64,000 nucleotides of DNA from Bacillota bacterium (GCA_017577485.1 PKRI01000005.1:1-64000), one strand, 5' to 3'. Shown: positions 8,705 to 17,631, counted from the first letter of the stretch. Notes: a model not told the origin generated them from the sequence alone. Made by a program: numbers and translations.

Positions 8705-10479
8705 CCTCGTGGGCCATGTGGTACGTGTTCGCGGTGATCCTGGCGGTGCTGGCGGCCATGGCCGCGGGACGCTGGCGCTACGACATGATCGGCCTGGCCG
8801 GCCTTCTGGCCCTGGCGGCGGCCGGCATCCTGTCGCCTGCCGAGGCGGTGGCCGGCTTCGGCCACCCGGCGGTGGTGACGGTGGCGGCGGTGCTGGTGGT
8901 GGGCGAGGCGCTGCAGGCCTCGCGGGCCGTGGACCTGGTCGCGGGCCTGCTGGACCGGGTGCGGCGCCCCTGGCTGCGGGTGCCGGCGCTGGTGGGCACG
9001 GTGACCGCCATCTCCGGCTTCATGAACGACACCGGCGCCCTGGCGGCCATGATGCCGGCGGTGGTCCGCACCGCACGCCGGCTGAAACTGCCGGCCTCAC
9101 GGCTGCTGATGCCCGTGGCCTACGGGTCGCTGCTGGGCGGCATGATCACCCTGATCGGCACCCCCGCCAACATCATCATCGCCTCGCTGCGGGCCGAGGC
9201 CGTGGGACGCCCCTTCGCCCTCTTCGACTACACCTGGGTGGGGCTGCCCGTGGCGCTGGCCGGCGCCCTGTTCCTGGGCCTGGTGGGGTGGCGCCTGGCG
9301 CCCGCCCGGGAAGCCGCCGGAGACCGGGCCGACTCCTTCGACATCCGCGACTACGTGACCGAGGTGCGGGTAACGCCGTCATCGCCCCTGGCGGGCCGGC
9401 CGCTGGCCTACGCGGGCACCCTGGCCGAGGCCGAGGTGACCGTCATCGGCCTGGTGCGGGACGGGCAGGTCCAACCCATGCCGGCGCCTTACCAGGAGAT
9501 CCGTCCCGGCGACCTGCTGGTGATCACCGCCGACTCCCAGCAGTTGACCCGCTTCGTGGACCAGGCCGGCGTGGAACTGGTGCCCCAGAAGGACGTGGAG
9601 CAGACGCTGCGGGGCGGTCCCGTGGACCTGGCCGAGGTGGTGGTGGGCCCGGGGTCGGGGGTCGTGGACCAGACGGTCCGCGACCTGAACCTGCGGCAGC
9701 GCTTCGGCGTCAACCTGCTGGCGGTGTCCCGGCTGGGCGCGCGGCCGGCGGCCCGGGTGGCCAGCATCCGCTTCCAGCCCGGCGACGTGCTGCTGCTGCA
9801 GGGCCGGCCTGAGGCCCTGCGGCAGGTCGTCCGCCGGTTCGACCTGCTCCCGCTGCCGGACCGCGGTGTCCGGCTGGGCACCGCGGCCCCGGCGGCCCTG
9901 ACGCTGGGCGTGTTGGTGGGCGCCGTGGCGGCCATCGTCGCCGGCATCCTGCCCTTCGAGATCGCCTTCCTGGCCGCCGCCCTGCTGATGGTGGCCCTGG
10001 GCGTGGTGTCGCCCCGGCGGGCCTACGCCGCCGTGGACTGGCCGGTGCTGGTGCTGATCGGGTCGATGCTGCCTTACGGGACCGCCCTGGAAGCCAGCGG
10101 CGGCGCGGCATACCTGGGCCGGCTGCTGTCGGAGGCGGCGGCCGGCGCGGGAGGCTGGCAGGCGGTGGCGCTGTTTTTCGCGGCCACCACCCTGCTGACC
10201 AACCTGATCGGCGCCAAACCCGCCGCCGTGCTGGCAGGGTCGGTGGCCATCCATACCGCCGCCGGGATGGAGGTGGCTCCCGATCCCCTGCTGATGGCGG
10301 TGGCCGTCGCCGCCTCCAGCGCCTTCCTCACCCCGGTGGGCCACCAGGTCAACGTCATCGTCATGGGCCCCGGGGGATACCGGTTTGCCGACTACCTGCG
10401 GGTCGGTCTGCCCCTGACGCTGCTGACGGGGCTGATGGCCGTGCCCCTGCTCCTGCACTTCTGGCCGCTGGTTCCCTGA
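8701..10479 (+). CDS. SLC13/DASS-family permease with central TrkA-C (RCK_C) domains
   Basis: 592-aa integral membrane transporter. N-terminal membrane half with GFGHPAVVTVAAVLVVGEAL and FMNDTGALAAMMP, two cytoplasmic TrkA-C type domains at about residues 215-385 (each with a GDLLVI or GDVLLL strand), then a C-terminal membrane half ending in SSAFLTPVGHQVNV, typical of divalent-anion:Na+ symporters of the SAC1/YbiR group. Likely substrates are sulfate, dicarboxylates or similar anions; sequence does not decide. The GTG start overlaps the preceding stop (GTGA), so it is coupled to the glycosylase fusion. Followed by an independent small transcription unit. Confidence 0.85.
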   Translation: MTSWAMWYVFAVILAVLAAMAAGRWRYDMIGLAGLLALAAAGILSPAEAVAGFGHPAVVTVAAVLVVGEALQASRAVDLVAGLLDRVRRPWLRVPALVGTVTAISGFMNDTGALAAMMPAVVRTARRLKLPASRLLMPVAYGSLLGGMITLIGTPANIIIASLRAEAVGRPFALFDYTWVGLPVALAGALFLGLVGWRLAPAREAAGDRADSFDIRDYVTEVRVTPSSPLAGRPLAYAGTLAEAEVTVIGLVRDGQVQPMPAPYQEIRPGDLLVITADSQQLTRFVDQAGVELVPQKDVEQTLRGGPVDLAEVVVGPGSGVVDQTVRDLNLRQRFGVNLLAVSRLGARPAARVASIRFQPGDVLLLQGRPEALRQVVRRFDLLPLPDRGVRLGTAAPAALTLGVLVGAVAAIVAGILPFEIAFLAAALLMVALGVVSPRRAYAAVDWPVLVLIGSMLPYGTALEASGGAAYLGRLLSEAAAGAGGWQAVALFFAATTLLTNLIGAKPAAVLAGSVAIHTAAGMEVAPDPLLMAVAVAASSAFLTPVGHQVNVIVMGPGGYRFADYLRVGLPLTLLTGLMAVPLLLHFWPLVP

Positions 10480-10492
10480 CAGGGCACCCCCC

Positions 10493-10521
10493 TTGCCCGG
10501 CAGCCGGGAACCCGGTAGAAT
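10493..10521 (+). promoter_or_regulatory. Putative sigma-A promoter of the 39-codon gene
   Basis: TTGCCC (10493-10498) and TAGAAT (10516-10521) are separated by exactly 17 bp. It lies just after the permease stop and about 40 bp ahead of the small reading frame at 10560. Sequence match only. Confidence 0.5.
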
Positions 10522-10559
10522 TCTCCCCGTCACCAACCCGGAAGGGGGGCCGCTTCACG

Positions 10560-10679
10560 GTGGATATGGGCAACATCAGCGGCGGTAAGATGCCGGCCGG
10601 CGGCCGGATGATCACCGCCCTCGCCGTGGGCGTCGGGTCTGCCCCGGGTTGGGACCCCTGCTGCCTGTCGCACCGTTAG
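10560..10679 (+). CDS. Small protein, 39 aa, unrecognised
   Basis: Small reading frame with all the marks of a free-standing gene: a promoter at 10493-10521, ribosome site GGAAGGGGGG ten bases before the GTG at 10560, a TAG stop at 10677, and a hairpin terminator 26 bp later. The product begins VDMGNISGGKM, has a small-residue hydrophobic middle (ITALAVGVG) and ends GWDPCCLSHR with adjacent cysteines. ATG at 10566 is an alternative start. I recognise no family. It could be a peptide, or the transcript could be a small RNA with a chance frame. Confidence 0.45.
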   Translation: MDMGNISGGKMPAGGRMITALAVGVGSAPGWDPCCLSHR

Positions 10680-10704
10680 AACTCCGTCCCACACCGGAAC
10701 CGAG

Positions 10705-10746
10705 ACCCGCCGTCCATTCACCGCCGGGCGGCGGGTTTGCTTTTTC
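10705..10746 (+). terminator. Rho-independent terminator
   Basis: Stem ACCCGCCG (10705-10712) pairs with CGGCGGGT (10729-10736) and is followed by TTGCTTTTTC. It ends the transcription unit that contains the 39-codon gene. Confidence 0.8.
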
Positions 10747-10782
10747 ACCCGCTGCCCGGCCGGGGCGGCACAACAGCCGCCC

Positions 10783-10802
10783 TTGACACGAACATGTGTT
10801 CG
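10783..10802 (+). promoter_or_regulatory. Perfect Gram-positive LexA (SOS/DinR) box abutting a -35 hexamer
   Basis: TTGACA at 10783-10788 is followed directly by CGAACATGTGTTCG at 10789-10802, a perfect 14-bp palindrome that fits the Bacillus/Clostridium SOS consensus CGAAC-N4-GTTCG. LexA bound here would cover the promoter. A -10 at normal distance is weak (TATCAG at 10803 is only 14 bp away). The only downstream gene on this strand is the 55-aa frame at 10886. Confidence 0.75.
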
Positions 10803-10885
10803 TATCAGGCTGGACCCGGAAAGGCTAGGCAGGATTCCAGGAAGCCGCGCGGCGGCGCGGCAGCGGGAAAGGAGTTTCACGCGCC

Positions 10886-11053
10886 ATGTGGCGCCAGCAC
10901 GACCCCCGGAACCGGCAAGACCGAGCCCGACCGGAAAGGAGTCCCGAGACCCTGGAACGGGCGCTGAACCGCTGGCTGCTGAACCGCCAGTGGCGGCGCG
11001 AGCGCGACCTGGAGGAACGCCGGTACTGGATGCTGCGCGGCTTCCTGGGCTAG
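10886..11053 (+). CDS. Small arginine-rich protein, 55 aa, probably SOS-controlled
   Basis: ATG at 10886 with ribosome site GGAAAGGAG eleven bases upstream; the frame starts MWRQHDPRN and ends WMLRGFLG. About a quarter of residues are Arg, with several Trp; the second half (ETLERALNRWLLNRQWRRER) should be one amphipathic helix. No signal peptide or LysM domain is seen, so it is not a YneA homologue in any recognisable sense. It lies 83 bp behind a perfect LexA box after an upstream terminator, so damage induction is inferred. Its TAG overlaps the stop of the convergent MFS gene. No family recognised. Confidence 0.55.
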   Translation: MWRQHDPRNRQDRARPERSPETLERALNRWLLNRQWRRERDLEERRYWMLRGFLG

Positions 11054-12336
11054 GCCCGTGCCCGGCCTGCGCCTCCAGCCGCCCCGGCGGCGGCCGCCGC
11101 CAGCAGGTTGACTGCAGCCGCCAGCAGCAGGGCCGGCGTGTAGCCGCCCCAGTGGTCGATGATCAGGCCGCCGATGCTGGGGCCCACCGCCTGCCCCACG
11201 CCGAACCCCACGGTCAGCACGCCCAGGGCGGCCGCCGCCCGGGCCGGACCGGCATAGTCGCCGGCGGCGGCCGCCACCAGGCCGGGAACGCCCCAGGCCG
11301 TCAACCCGTAGAGCACCGCCGACAGGCGGTACCAGGCCAGGCCTGTGCCGAGGGCCAGGGCGGCAAAGCCCACGGCCTGCACCGCCAGCACCACCGCCAG
11401 GGCCCGGTGCCTCCCCCAGCGGTCCGACGCGGCGCCGGCCAGGATGCCGCTGAGGATGCTGACCAGGCCCGCCTCGGCCCACAGGCGGCCCGCGGCGGCT
11501 TCCGCCAGCCCGCGGCCTTCCACCAGCGCCGCCGCGAAGAAGGTAACGTAAATGATGTAAGCGCCGCCCCACAGCGTGTAGGCCAGGCCGATCCAGCGCA
11601 GCGCCGAGATCCCTGCCGCCGGCCCGGCGGCCGCGGCGGCCGCACCCGCCGGGGCGGCGGATTCGTCGGAACCGCCGCCCAGAGGCGTGAGCCCCAGGTC
11701 TTCCGGCCTGTCGCGCACCGCCACCGCCGCCAGCAGCGTGATGACCGCGGCCGCCCCGGCCAGCGCGAACCACGCCGTGCGCCAGCCGTCCACATCGGCC
11801 CCCAGCACGGGCGGCAGCAGGAAGCCGGAAACCGTCAGGCCCAGGCCGTTGCCGGCCACCACCACGCCGGTGGCCGCCCCGCGGCGCTGGGCGGCAAACC
11901 AGGCCGACACCAGGCTGGCGGCGGGAATGTAGGCCGCCCCGCTGCCCAGGCCCGTCAGGGTGCGGCCCAGCAGCGCCCCGGCAAAATCGCCGGCGGCGCC
12001 CGTCAGCAGCATGCCGGCGGCGGCTGCCGCCAGCCCCGCCAGGATCACCCTCCGGGAACCCCACCGCGAGGCCGCCAGCCCCCCCAGCAGGGCCAGGCCC
12101 AGGTAGCCGGTCAGGTTGCCGGTGGCCACGAAGCCCATCTGGCTGCGGGTGAGGTTCAGGCCCTCGCGCATGGACGGCAGGATGACGGTGTAGGCGAAGC
12201 GGCCGAACCCCACGGCGGCCATGGTCACCAGCATCAGCGCCGCCAGCACCAGGTAGCCCCGGTGCAGGCGGGCTGCGGCGGCCGGGGCGGTGGGATGCCC
12301 GCCGGCGCCGCCGCCTCGAGGGACGTCCACGCTCAC
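11050..12336 (-). CDS. MFS transporter, YbfB/YjiJ-like
   Basis: 428-aa, 12-segment major facilitator. It begins with the helix block GFGRFAYTVILPSMREGLNL, has the MFS signature LAASRWGSRRVI after helix 2, and GRTLTGLGSGAAYIP in helix 4. The Gly-rich N-terminal cytoplasmic tail and an Ala/Gly-rich central loop are low complexity. GTG at 12336 follows AGGTG; reading further upstream only enters the thioesterase gene in another frame. It is 7 bp after the thioesterase and PaaK genes on the same strand, so an aromatic acid substrate or product is possible but unproven. Confidence 0.85.
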   Translation of the reverse strand: MSVDVPRGGGAGGHPTAPAAAARLHRGYLVLAALMLVTMAAVGFGRFAYTVILPSMREGLNLTRSQMGFVATGNLTGYLGLALLGGLAASRWGSRRVILAGLAAAAAGMLLTGAAGDFAGALLGRTLTGLGSGAAYIPAASLVSAWFAAQRRGAATGVVVAGNGLGLTVSGFLLPPVLGADVDGWRTAWFALAGAAAVITLLAAVAVRDRPEDLGLTPLGGGSDESAAPAGAAAAAAGPAAGISALRWIGLAYTLWGGAYIIYVTFFAAALVEGRGLAEAAAGRLWAEAGLVSILSGILAGAASDRWGRHRALAVVLAVQAVGFAALALGTGLAWYRLSAVLYGLTAWGVPGLVAAAAGDYAGPARAAAALGVLTVGFGVGQAVGPSIGGLIIDHWGGYTPALLLAAAVNLLAAAAAGAAGGAGRARA

Positions 12337-12343
12337 GCCCGCT

Positions 12344-12904
12344 TCACACCTGGCTCGCCGGCCCGTGGGGAGCCCCGGGGCCGGCACCCGGTGCACCGGG
12401 TGCCGCCTGGCCGGCGGATGGACCTCCGGCCTGCTGCTCCGACGGCCACGGGACCGGCGCGACCCCGTCCTGCAGCGCGTCTTTCGGCGGGGAATCCACC
12501 AGCGGCCGCTCGCTGCGGTGGACCACGCCCAGGCAGTGGGCGATTTCCTGGCCGGAACCGTCCAGCACCCGCATTTCGTAGAACCCGGCGGACCGGCCGG
12601 CCCGAAGCCGGCGGGCCTCGGCCACCAGCCTGTCACCTGCCGACGCCGCCCGCATGAACTGGATGGACACGCTGGTGGCCACCGCCACGCGGCCGTGGCT
12701 GTTGCTGGCCACGGCAAAGGCGTAGTCGGCCAGGCTGAACACGAAACCCCCGTGGGGCACGCCGGCGAAGTTGAACACGTCGGGGGTCACCCGGGCCTCC
12801 ACCCGGGCATAGCCGGGCCCTGCCGCCACCAGTTCGAAGCCCATGAAGCGGGCGTAGGGATCGGACCGGAACCGCTCCACCAGCGGCGCGGGCAGCGAGA
12901 TCAT
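12344..12904 (-). CDS. PaaI-family hotdog-fold thioesterase
   Basis: 186 aa. The first ~130 residues are a single hotdog domain of the acyl-CoA thioesterase type seen in Paa[26 protein letters not shown], where the GVxHGG and D residues line the thioester site, followed by [10 protein letters not shown]. The last ~50 residues are a Pro/Gly/Ala-rich tail without structure. The ATG overlaps the PaaK stop (ATGA), so ligase and thioesterase are coupled. In phenylacetate metabolism PaaI releases stalled CoA esters; that role fits here, although no other paa genes are present. Confidence 0.85.
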   Translation of the reverse strand: MISLPAPLVERFRSDPYARFMGFELVAAGPGYARVEARVTPDVFNFAGVPHGGFVFSLADYAFAVASNSHGRVAVATSVSIQFMRAASAGDRLVAEARRLRAGRSAGFYEMRVLDGSGQEIAHCLGVVHRSERPLVDSPPKDALQDGVAPVPWPSEQQAGGPSAGQAAPGAPGAGPGAPHGPASQV

Positions 12905-14232
12905 GACGCCTGCTGCCGCCGCAGGTCGACGATGCGGACGGCCTTCCCCTCGCTGCGCGGCACCGTGCGCGGCGGCTTCAGGTCCACCCGGACCCGCACC
13001 GTCAGTTCCTGCAGCAGCCGGTGCTCCAGGCGCTGCTGCAGCCGGCGCAGGCCCTCCGACCCGGCGCCGTCGTCGTCGCCGATCTCGGCCCAGACGGCGG
13101 GCGTCACCTCCACCTGGACCGTCAACTGGTCCAGGCTGCCCTGCCGGTCCACCACCACCTGGTAGTGGGGGGCCACCTCGGGCACCCCCAGCAGCACCCG
13201 CTCGATCTCCGAGGGGAAGACGTTGACGCCGCGGATGATCAGCATGTCGTCGGCCCGCCCCTTGACCCGGGTCATGCGGCGGAAGGTGCGGCCGCAGGCG
13301 CAGGGCTCCGACACCAGCGCAGCGATGTCGCCGGTGCGGTAGCGGATGACGGGGAAGGCTTCCTTGGTGAGGGTCGTGAAGACCAGCTCGCCGTCCTCGC
13401 CGTCGGGCACCGGCTCGCCGGTCTCAGGGTTGATGACCTCCACCAGGAAGTGATCCTCGAAGATGTGGGCGCCCCGCTTTTCTTCCCAGCACTCGCAGGC
13501 CACGCCCGGACCGATGACCTCGCTGAGGCCGTAGATGTCCACGGCGTGCAGGTGCAGTTCGTCCTCGATCTGCCGGCGCAGTTCCTCGGTCCAGGGTTCG
13601 GCGCCGAAGATGCCGTAGCGCAGGCTGAGCCTGGAGGTGTCCACCCCCGCCTCCCGCATGTGCTCCGCCAGGTTCAGGGCGTAGGACGGCGTGCAGCAGA
13701 TGCCGTGGGGCTGGAAGTCCTGCAGCAGGGTGATCTGCCGCTGGGTGAAGCCGCCCGAGGCGGGAACCACCGTCACGCCCATCTTCTCGGCGCCGTAGTG
13801 CATGCCCAGGCCGCCGGTGAAGAGGCCGTAGCCGTAGGCGTTATGCAGGATGTGCCCGGGCTCGGCGCCGGCGCAGCCCAGCGAGCGGGCGCAGACTTCA
13901 GCCCAGACGTCCAGGTCGTTGCGGGTGTAGCCGACCACCGTCGGCTTGCCCTTGGTGCCGCTGGAGCCGTGGATGCGGGCCACGTTGCTGAGGGGTTCCG
14001 CGAAAAGCCCGAAGGGGTAATTGTCGCGCAGGTCCTGTTTAACCGTGAAGGGGAAACGGGCCAGGTCCTCGAGGCTGCGCAGGTCGTCCGGCGTGACCCC
14101 GGCTTCCTCGAACCGGCGCCGGTAGAAGGGAACTCGATGATAAGTCCGTTCCAGCACCTGCCGCAGCCGCTCCAACTGCAGGCGTTGGAGCTGTGTGCGA
14201 TCCATGGTTTCGCATTCGGGATTCCAGATCAC
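12901..14232 (-). CDS. paaK: Phenylacetate-CoA ligase
   Basis: 443 aa, the usual length. Activates phenylacetate (or a close aryl acid) with ATP and CoA. The N-terminus [11 protein letters not shown] matches the family start. The AMP-binding P-loop is [15 protein letters not shown]; other blocks are [15 protein letters not shown] and the C-terminal hinge with [13 protein letters not shown] at 14232 is preceded by AGGAGG seven bases upstream; a start 27 codons earlier would add a non-homologous tail. Cotranscribed with the thioesterase. It is 77 bp downstream of znuB on the same strand; the intervening DNA shows no clear terminator. Confidence 0.95.
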   Translation of the reverse strand: MIWNPECETMDRTQLQRLQLERLRQVLERTYHRVPFYRRRFEEAGVTPDDLRSLEDLARFPFTVKQDLRDNYPFGLFAEPLSNVARIHGSSGTKGKPTVVGYTRNDLDVWAEVCARSLGCAGAEPGHILHNAYGYGLFTGGLGMHYGAEKMGVTVVPASGGFTQRQITLLQDFQPHGICCTPSYALNLAEHMREAGVDTSRLSLRYGIFGAEPWTEELRRQIEDELHLHAVDIYGLSEVIGPGVACECWEEKRGAHIFEDHFLVEVINPETGEPVPDGEDGELVFTTLTKEAFPVIRYRTGDIAALVSEPCACGRTFRRMTRVKGRADDMLIIRGVNVFPSEIERVLLGVPEVAPHYQVVVDRQGSLDQLTVQVEVTPAVWAEIGDDDGAGSEGLRRLQQRLEHRLLQELTVRVRVDLKPPRTVPRSEGKAVRIVDLRRQQAS

Positions 14233-14309
14233 CTGCCACCCTCCTCGACAACACAGCCTCCTTTCGTATCGGATTCCTCGATGCAGGCCGCTCTTCCTTT
14301 CGAAAGCCG

Positions 14310-15152
14310 TCACGAAGCCCGGCGCCCGGCGGCAGCCGAAACGAGGGCCCAGGCGGCGGCACAGGTCACGACGATCATGGCGCCGGCCGGCACGTCCAGG
14401 TAGTAAGCCAGGGTCAGCCCCGCCAGCACGCTGGCCGTGCTGAAGGCCGCCGCGTAAAGCAGGGTGCGGCCGAGGCCGCGGGCCACCTGCAGCGCCGCCG
14501 TCACCGGCAGCACCATCAGCGCCGCCACCAGCAGCACACCCACCACGCGCATGGCCACCACCACCGTCACCGCCGCCAGCACGGCCAGGCCCCGGTTGAG
14601 CCAGGCCACCGGCAGGCCCGAGGCCAGCGCGGTCTCCTCGTCCACCACCAGCGCCAGCAGTTCCTTGTAGAAGGCGGCCACTCCGGCCACGACCAGGGCG
14701 CCCATGGCCGCCAGCAGCGCCGCGTCGCCGGGCCGCACCGTGACCAGCGACCCGAAGAGGTACCCGAACAGGTCGATATTGCCGGCGCCGGCCAGCCTGG
14801 CCAGCACCAGGCCGGCGCCCAGACCCAGGGAGGCGTAAATGGCCACGGCGGCGTCGCCTGGAGCGCGGCCGGCGGACCGCAGCCGCTCGATGCCCAGGGA
14901 CCCCAGCACCGCCGCGGCCAGCGCGCCCAACACCGGGTTGGCGCCCAGCAGCAGGGCGCCGGCCACCCCCGCAAAGGCCGCGTGGCCCAGGCCGTCGGCC
15001 AGCAGCGACAGGCGGCGCAGCACCAGGAAGGTCCCGATGACCGGGGCGGCCACCCCGGCCACCAGGCCGGCCAGGTAGGCCCGCTGCATGAAGTCCAGGC
15101 CCAGCGGTCCGGGCAGGGACGCCGCCGCCTGCAGCAGCCCGTCCACCGTCAC
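14310..15152 (-). CDS. znuB: Zinc/manganese-type ABC transporter permease (ZnuB-like)
   Basis: 280-aa ABC-3 family permease with about eight membrane segments; motifs [25 protein letters not shown] and [11 protein letters not shown] at the N-terminal end are typical of ZnuB/MntB/AdcB. The GTG start overlaps the ATPase stop by 4 bp. It is the last gene of a zinc-type uptake operon ordered znuA, regulator, znuC, znuB. Metal choice between zinc and manganese cannot be fixed from this subunit; the Fur-like regulator and the binding protein favour zinc. Confidence 0.88.
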   Translation of the reverse strand: MTVDGLLQAAASLPGPLGLDFMQRAYLAGLVAGVAAPVIGTFLVLRRLSLLADGLGHAAFAGVAGALLLGANPVLGALAAAVLGSLGIERLRSAGRAPGDAAVAIYASLGLGAGLVLARLAGAGNIDLFGYLFGSLVTVRPGDAALLAAMGALVVAGVAAFYKELLALVVDEETALASGLPVAWLNRGLAVLAAVTVVVAMRVVGVLLVAALMVLPVTAALQVARGLGRTLLYAAAFSTASVLAGLTLAYYLDVPAGAMIVVTCAAAWALVSAAAGRRAS

Positions 15153-15940
15153 GACGCCTCCCCGTGGCTGTGGGCGATCAAACGCAGGTCGCCGAAAGTG
15201 CGGCTCAGGGCCTGGGGATCGCCGGCCACGTCGGTCACCGGTCCCTGGCAGATGAGCCGGCGGTTGAGGCAGGCCAGGTGGGTGACGCGCCCGGTGATGG
15301 CGGCCAGGTCGTGGGAAACCATCATCACCGTCCGGCCCGTTTCCCGCTGGAGGCGGGCCAGCAGGTCGTAGAACCGCTCCTGGGCGGCGGCGTCGATGCC
15401 CGCCATGGGCTCGTCCAGCAGCAGGACCTCCGCGTCGGCCGCCAGGGCCCGGGCGATGAAGGCCCGCTGCTGCTGCCCGCCCGACAGGTCGCTGAGCCGC
15501 GCCTCGGCCCGGTCCTCCATGCCCACCGCCGCCAGGGCCCGGTCCACCGCGTCCCGGTCGGCGCGGTTCAGGGGGCGCAGCAGTCCCCGCCGCGGGACCC
15601 GGCCCGCCAGCACCAGTTCCCGGACCGTGATGGGAAACGGCCGGACATAGGCCTGGGACAGTTGGGGCACGTAGGCGATGCGCGCCCCGAACTGGCCCGG
15701 GCGCACCAGGGGCCGGCCGAACCAGCGCACCGTGCCCTGCTGGGGACGGAGCAGGCCCAGGGCGATCTTGAGCAGCGTGGTCTTGCCGCTGCCGTTGGGC
15801 CCGATCAGGCCCAGGAACATCCCCCGCTCCAGGCGCAGGCTGACGGCCTCCAGCACCGGCTGCCCGCCGTAGCTGAAATGGATGTCCTCCAGCGAAAGGA
15901 CCGGGCCGGCGTCTTCAGCCCTCACCGGCTTCACCCCCAT
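15149..15940 (-). CDS. znuC: Zinc/manganese-type ABC transporter ATP-binding protein (ZnuC-like)
   Basis: 263-aa ATPase. Walker [11 protein letters not shown]-loop AYVPQLSQ, signature [15 protein letters not shown], Walker B VLLLDEP and switch HD in MVSHDLA are all intact. ATG at 15940 overlaps the end of the Fur-family gene by 26 bp; GTG at 15925, behind GGGGGTG, is a plausible shorter start. Supplies energy to the ZnuB-like permease in the same operon. Confidence 0.9.
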   Translation of the reverse strand: MGVKPVRAEDAGPVLSLEDIHFSYGGQPVLEAVSLRLERGMFLGLIGPNGSGKTTLLKIALGLLRPQQGTVRWFGRPLVRPGQFGARIAYVPQLSQAYVRPFPITVRELVLAGRVPRRGLLRPLNRADRDAVDRALAAVGMEDRAEARLSDLSGGQQQRAFIARALAADAEVLLLDEPMAGIDAAAQERFYDLLARLQRETGRTVMMVSHDLAAITGRVTHLACLNRRLICQGPVTDVAGDPQALSRTFGDLRLIAHSHGEAS

Positions 15941-16385
15941 CCCGCCGGCAGTCGCCGCAGTAGCCGTAGATCTCCAGGGCGTGCCCGGTGAGGGCGAAGC
16001 CGTGGCGCCGGGCCACCTGGGCCAGCGACGCCTGCACGGCGCACTCGGCGAACTCCACCGAGCGGCCACAGTGGATGCAGATCAGGTGATGGTGGTGGTC
16101 GCCGGCCGCCGCCAGCGAGAAGCGGTGGGCGTGGCGCGTGTGCAGGTGCGACTGGCAGGCGATGCCGAGCTGGGCCAGGGTGCGCAGGGTCCGGTAGACG
16201 GTGTCCAGGCTCAGGTCGGGGAAGGAGTCCCGCACCTGGTTGAACACCTCCTGGGCCGTCAGGTGCCGCGGCGAGGCCAGCAGCACCTGGAGGATGGCCC
16301 GCCGCTGGGGCGTGCCCCTGAAGCCGGCCGCCCGCAGCCGGGCCATGAGGTCGTCGAGCCGCTGGTCACCCATGGGGACGGTCAT
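15915..16385 (-). CDS. Fur-family metalloregulator (probably Zur)
   Basis: 156-aa DNA-binding repressor. Winged-helix part with RGTPQRRAILQVLLASPRH and LSLDTVYRTLRTL, then a dimer/metal part with a His cluster HHHHLICIHCG and a second CxxC in YGYCGDC that make the structural zinc site. The location inside the zinc importer operon makes Zur the most likely member, with autoregulation of the znuA promoter. ATG at 16385 has GAGGAG directly abutting it; ATG at 16373 is an alternative. Metal specificity is inference. Confidence 0.88.
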   Translation of the reverse strand: MTVPMGDQRLDDLMARLRAAGFRGTPQRRAILQVLLASPRHLTAQEVFNQVRDSFPDLSLDTVYRTLRTLAQLGIACQSHLHTRHAHRFSLAAAGDHHHHLICIHCGRSVEFAECAVQASLAQVARRHGFALTGHALEIYGYCGDCRRDGGEAGEG

Positions 16386-16389
16386 CTCC

Positions 16390-17490
16390 TCACCGGCTGG
16401 CGCAGTCCAGGCCCTGCGCCAGCGCTTCCAGGTTCCGCTCCATGACGGCCAGGTACGCTTCCCCCGGGGCTTCCGCCGCGGCGCCGGGGGTGGCTCCCGC
16501 CCCCGCCCGAGCTGCGGCTCCCGCTCCGGCCCCAACCGCGGCTGCCGCCCCCGGCGTTTCCAGAGGGTCCAGCAGCAGGACCCGGGCCCCCGTTTCGGCG
16601 GCCAGGGCCTCGGCAACGCCGGTCGTCGAGCCCGGTTCCCGGTAGACGACGCCGATGCCCCGCTCCGCCATCAACGCGGCGATCTCGGCCAGGCGCCGGG
16701 GCGTGGGGTCCTGGTCCGAGGCCAGGCCCGTCACCGCCACCTGCCGCAGGCCGTAGCGATCCGCCAGGTACCCGTAGGCGCCGTGCTCGGCGACAAAGTC
16801 GCGCACCCGGCAGCCCTCCAGGGCAGCCGCCCACCGGCGGTCCAGTTCTTCCAGCCGCCGGACGTAAGCATCTCTGTTGGCCCGGTACGCCGCCGCGCCG
16901 GCGGGGTCGACGGCGGCCACGGCGTCGGCGATCACGGACACCTGCCGGGCGGCCCGCAGCGGGTCCAGCCAGACGTGGGGATCCACGGCCCCGCCGGCCA
17001 CACCGGTGCCGCCGGTGCCGCTTCCCCCGCCGGCTTCGTCCGGCTCGCCGGCTTCAAGGCCCCCCGCCTCCAGCAGGTCGATACCCTGACTGGCATCGAC
17101 GGCCCGGACGCGGGCGCCCTGCACCCGGGCGAGCATGTGCTCCACCCACGGCTCGAAACCCGCCCCGTTGTAAAGAAAAATGTCGGCGTCCAGGATCCGC
17201 TCCAGGTCCCGGGGCGTCGGTTCAAACTCGTGGGCGTGCCCACCGGCCGGGACCAGGTATTCCACAGCCACCCGGTCCCCGCCCACGGCGCCGGCAAACT
17301 CGCCCAGGGCGAAAACCGTAGTCACGATGCGCACCCGTCCGCCAGAGGCCGGCCCTTCCGGCGATTCCCGGCCCCCGGGGGCTTCGCGGTCCCCGGGCGA
17401 ACGCAGGTTTCCGCAGCCCGCCGCAGCCAGCACCGCCGCCAGGACCACCGCCAGCATCGCCGCCGGAACGGCACGCCGCGCTGAACCCAC
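16390..17490 (-). CDS. znuA: Zinc ABC transporter substrate-binding lipoprotein (ZnuA/AdcA-like)
   Basis: 366 aa. Lipoprotein signal with lipobox AAAGC and a Gly/Pro-rich linker. Cluster A-1 metal ligands are visible: GGHAHEFEP, DPHVWLDP, FVAEHGAYGYLADRYGL and the acidic VYREPGS block. Between the first two there is a Gly/Glu-rich insert in place of the usual His-rich loop, and an Ala/Gly-rich stretch near the C-terminus. GTG at 17490 follows GGAGGACGAAC. First gene of the operon; a promoter and an imperfect palindrome lie at 17547-17576. Confidence 0.92.
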   Translation of the reverse strand: MGSARRAVPAAMLAVVLAAVLAAAGCGNLRSPGDREAPGGRESPEGPASGGRVRIVTTVFALGEFAGAVGGDRVAVEYLVPAGGHAHEFEPTPRDLERILDADIFLYNGAGFEPWVEHMLARVQGARVRAVDASQGIDLLEAGGLEAGEPDEAGGGSGTGGTGVAGGAVDPHVWLDPLRAARQVSVIADAVAAVDPAGAAAYRANRDAYVRRLEELDRRWAAALEGCRVRDFVAEHGAYGYLADRYGLRQVAVTGLASDQDPTPRRLAEIAALMAERGIGVVYREPGSTTGVAEALAAETGARVLLLDPLETPGAAAAVGAGAGAAARAGAGATPGAAAEAPGEAYLAVMERNLEALAQGLDCASR

Positions 17491-17546
17491 GTTCGTCCTC
17501 CCCCTCCCGTCCGGCGCCGCCGGCGATCTTGCGAATTTTCTTATCT

Positions 17547-17576
17547 ACTATGGTGCGCAATTATTGGCGCCGTCAA
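17547..17576 (-). promoter_or_regulatory. Promoter and candidate Zur operator of the znu operon
   Basis: On the minus strand TTGACG (17576-17571), an 18-bp spacer and CATAGT (17552-17547). The spacer holds GCGCCAATAATTGCGC, an imperfect palindrome (12 of 16 positions symmetric) in an otherwise A/T-poor genome. Position between -35 and -10 suits a Fur-type repressor site. Sequence inspection only. Confidence 0.4.
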
Positions 17577-17602
17577 GCCCGGTGCGGCGGCGGGCGGGTG
17601 GC

Positions 17603-17631
17603 TTGGACGGGGCCTCCTCCCGTGGTAGTCT
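17603..17631 (+). promoter_or_regulatory. Putative promoter of the bdbD-bdbC operon
   Basis: TTGGAC (17603-17608) and TAGTCT (17626-17631) with 17-bp spacing, 70 bp before the bdbD start. Moderate match; divergent from the znu promoter. Confidence 0.35.

Noticed and set aside
10803-10808. TATCAG as -10 for the SOS promoter
   Set aside because: Only 14 bp from TTGACA, too short for a normal sigma-A promoter; start site left open.
10783-12657. Long plus-strand frame starting at the LexA box
   Set aside because: Runs antisense through the MFS gene, low-complexity composition, no ribosome site; the short frame at 10886 is better supported.
12901-14310. Third copy of the GntR operator upstream of paaK
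   Set aside because: CTTTCGTATCGGATTCC near 14262 shares only short bits with the 24-bp element; not convincing.
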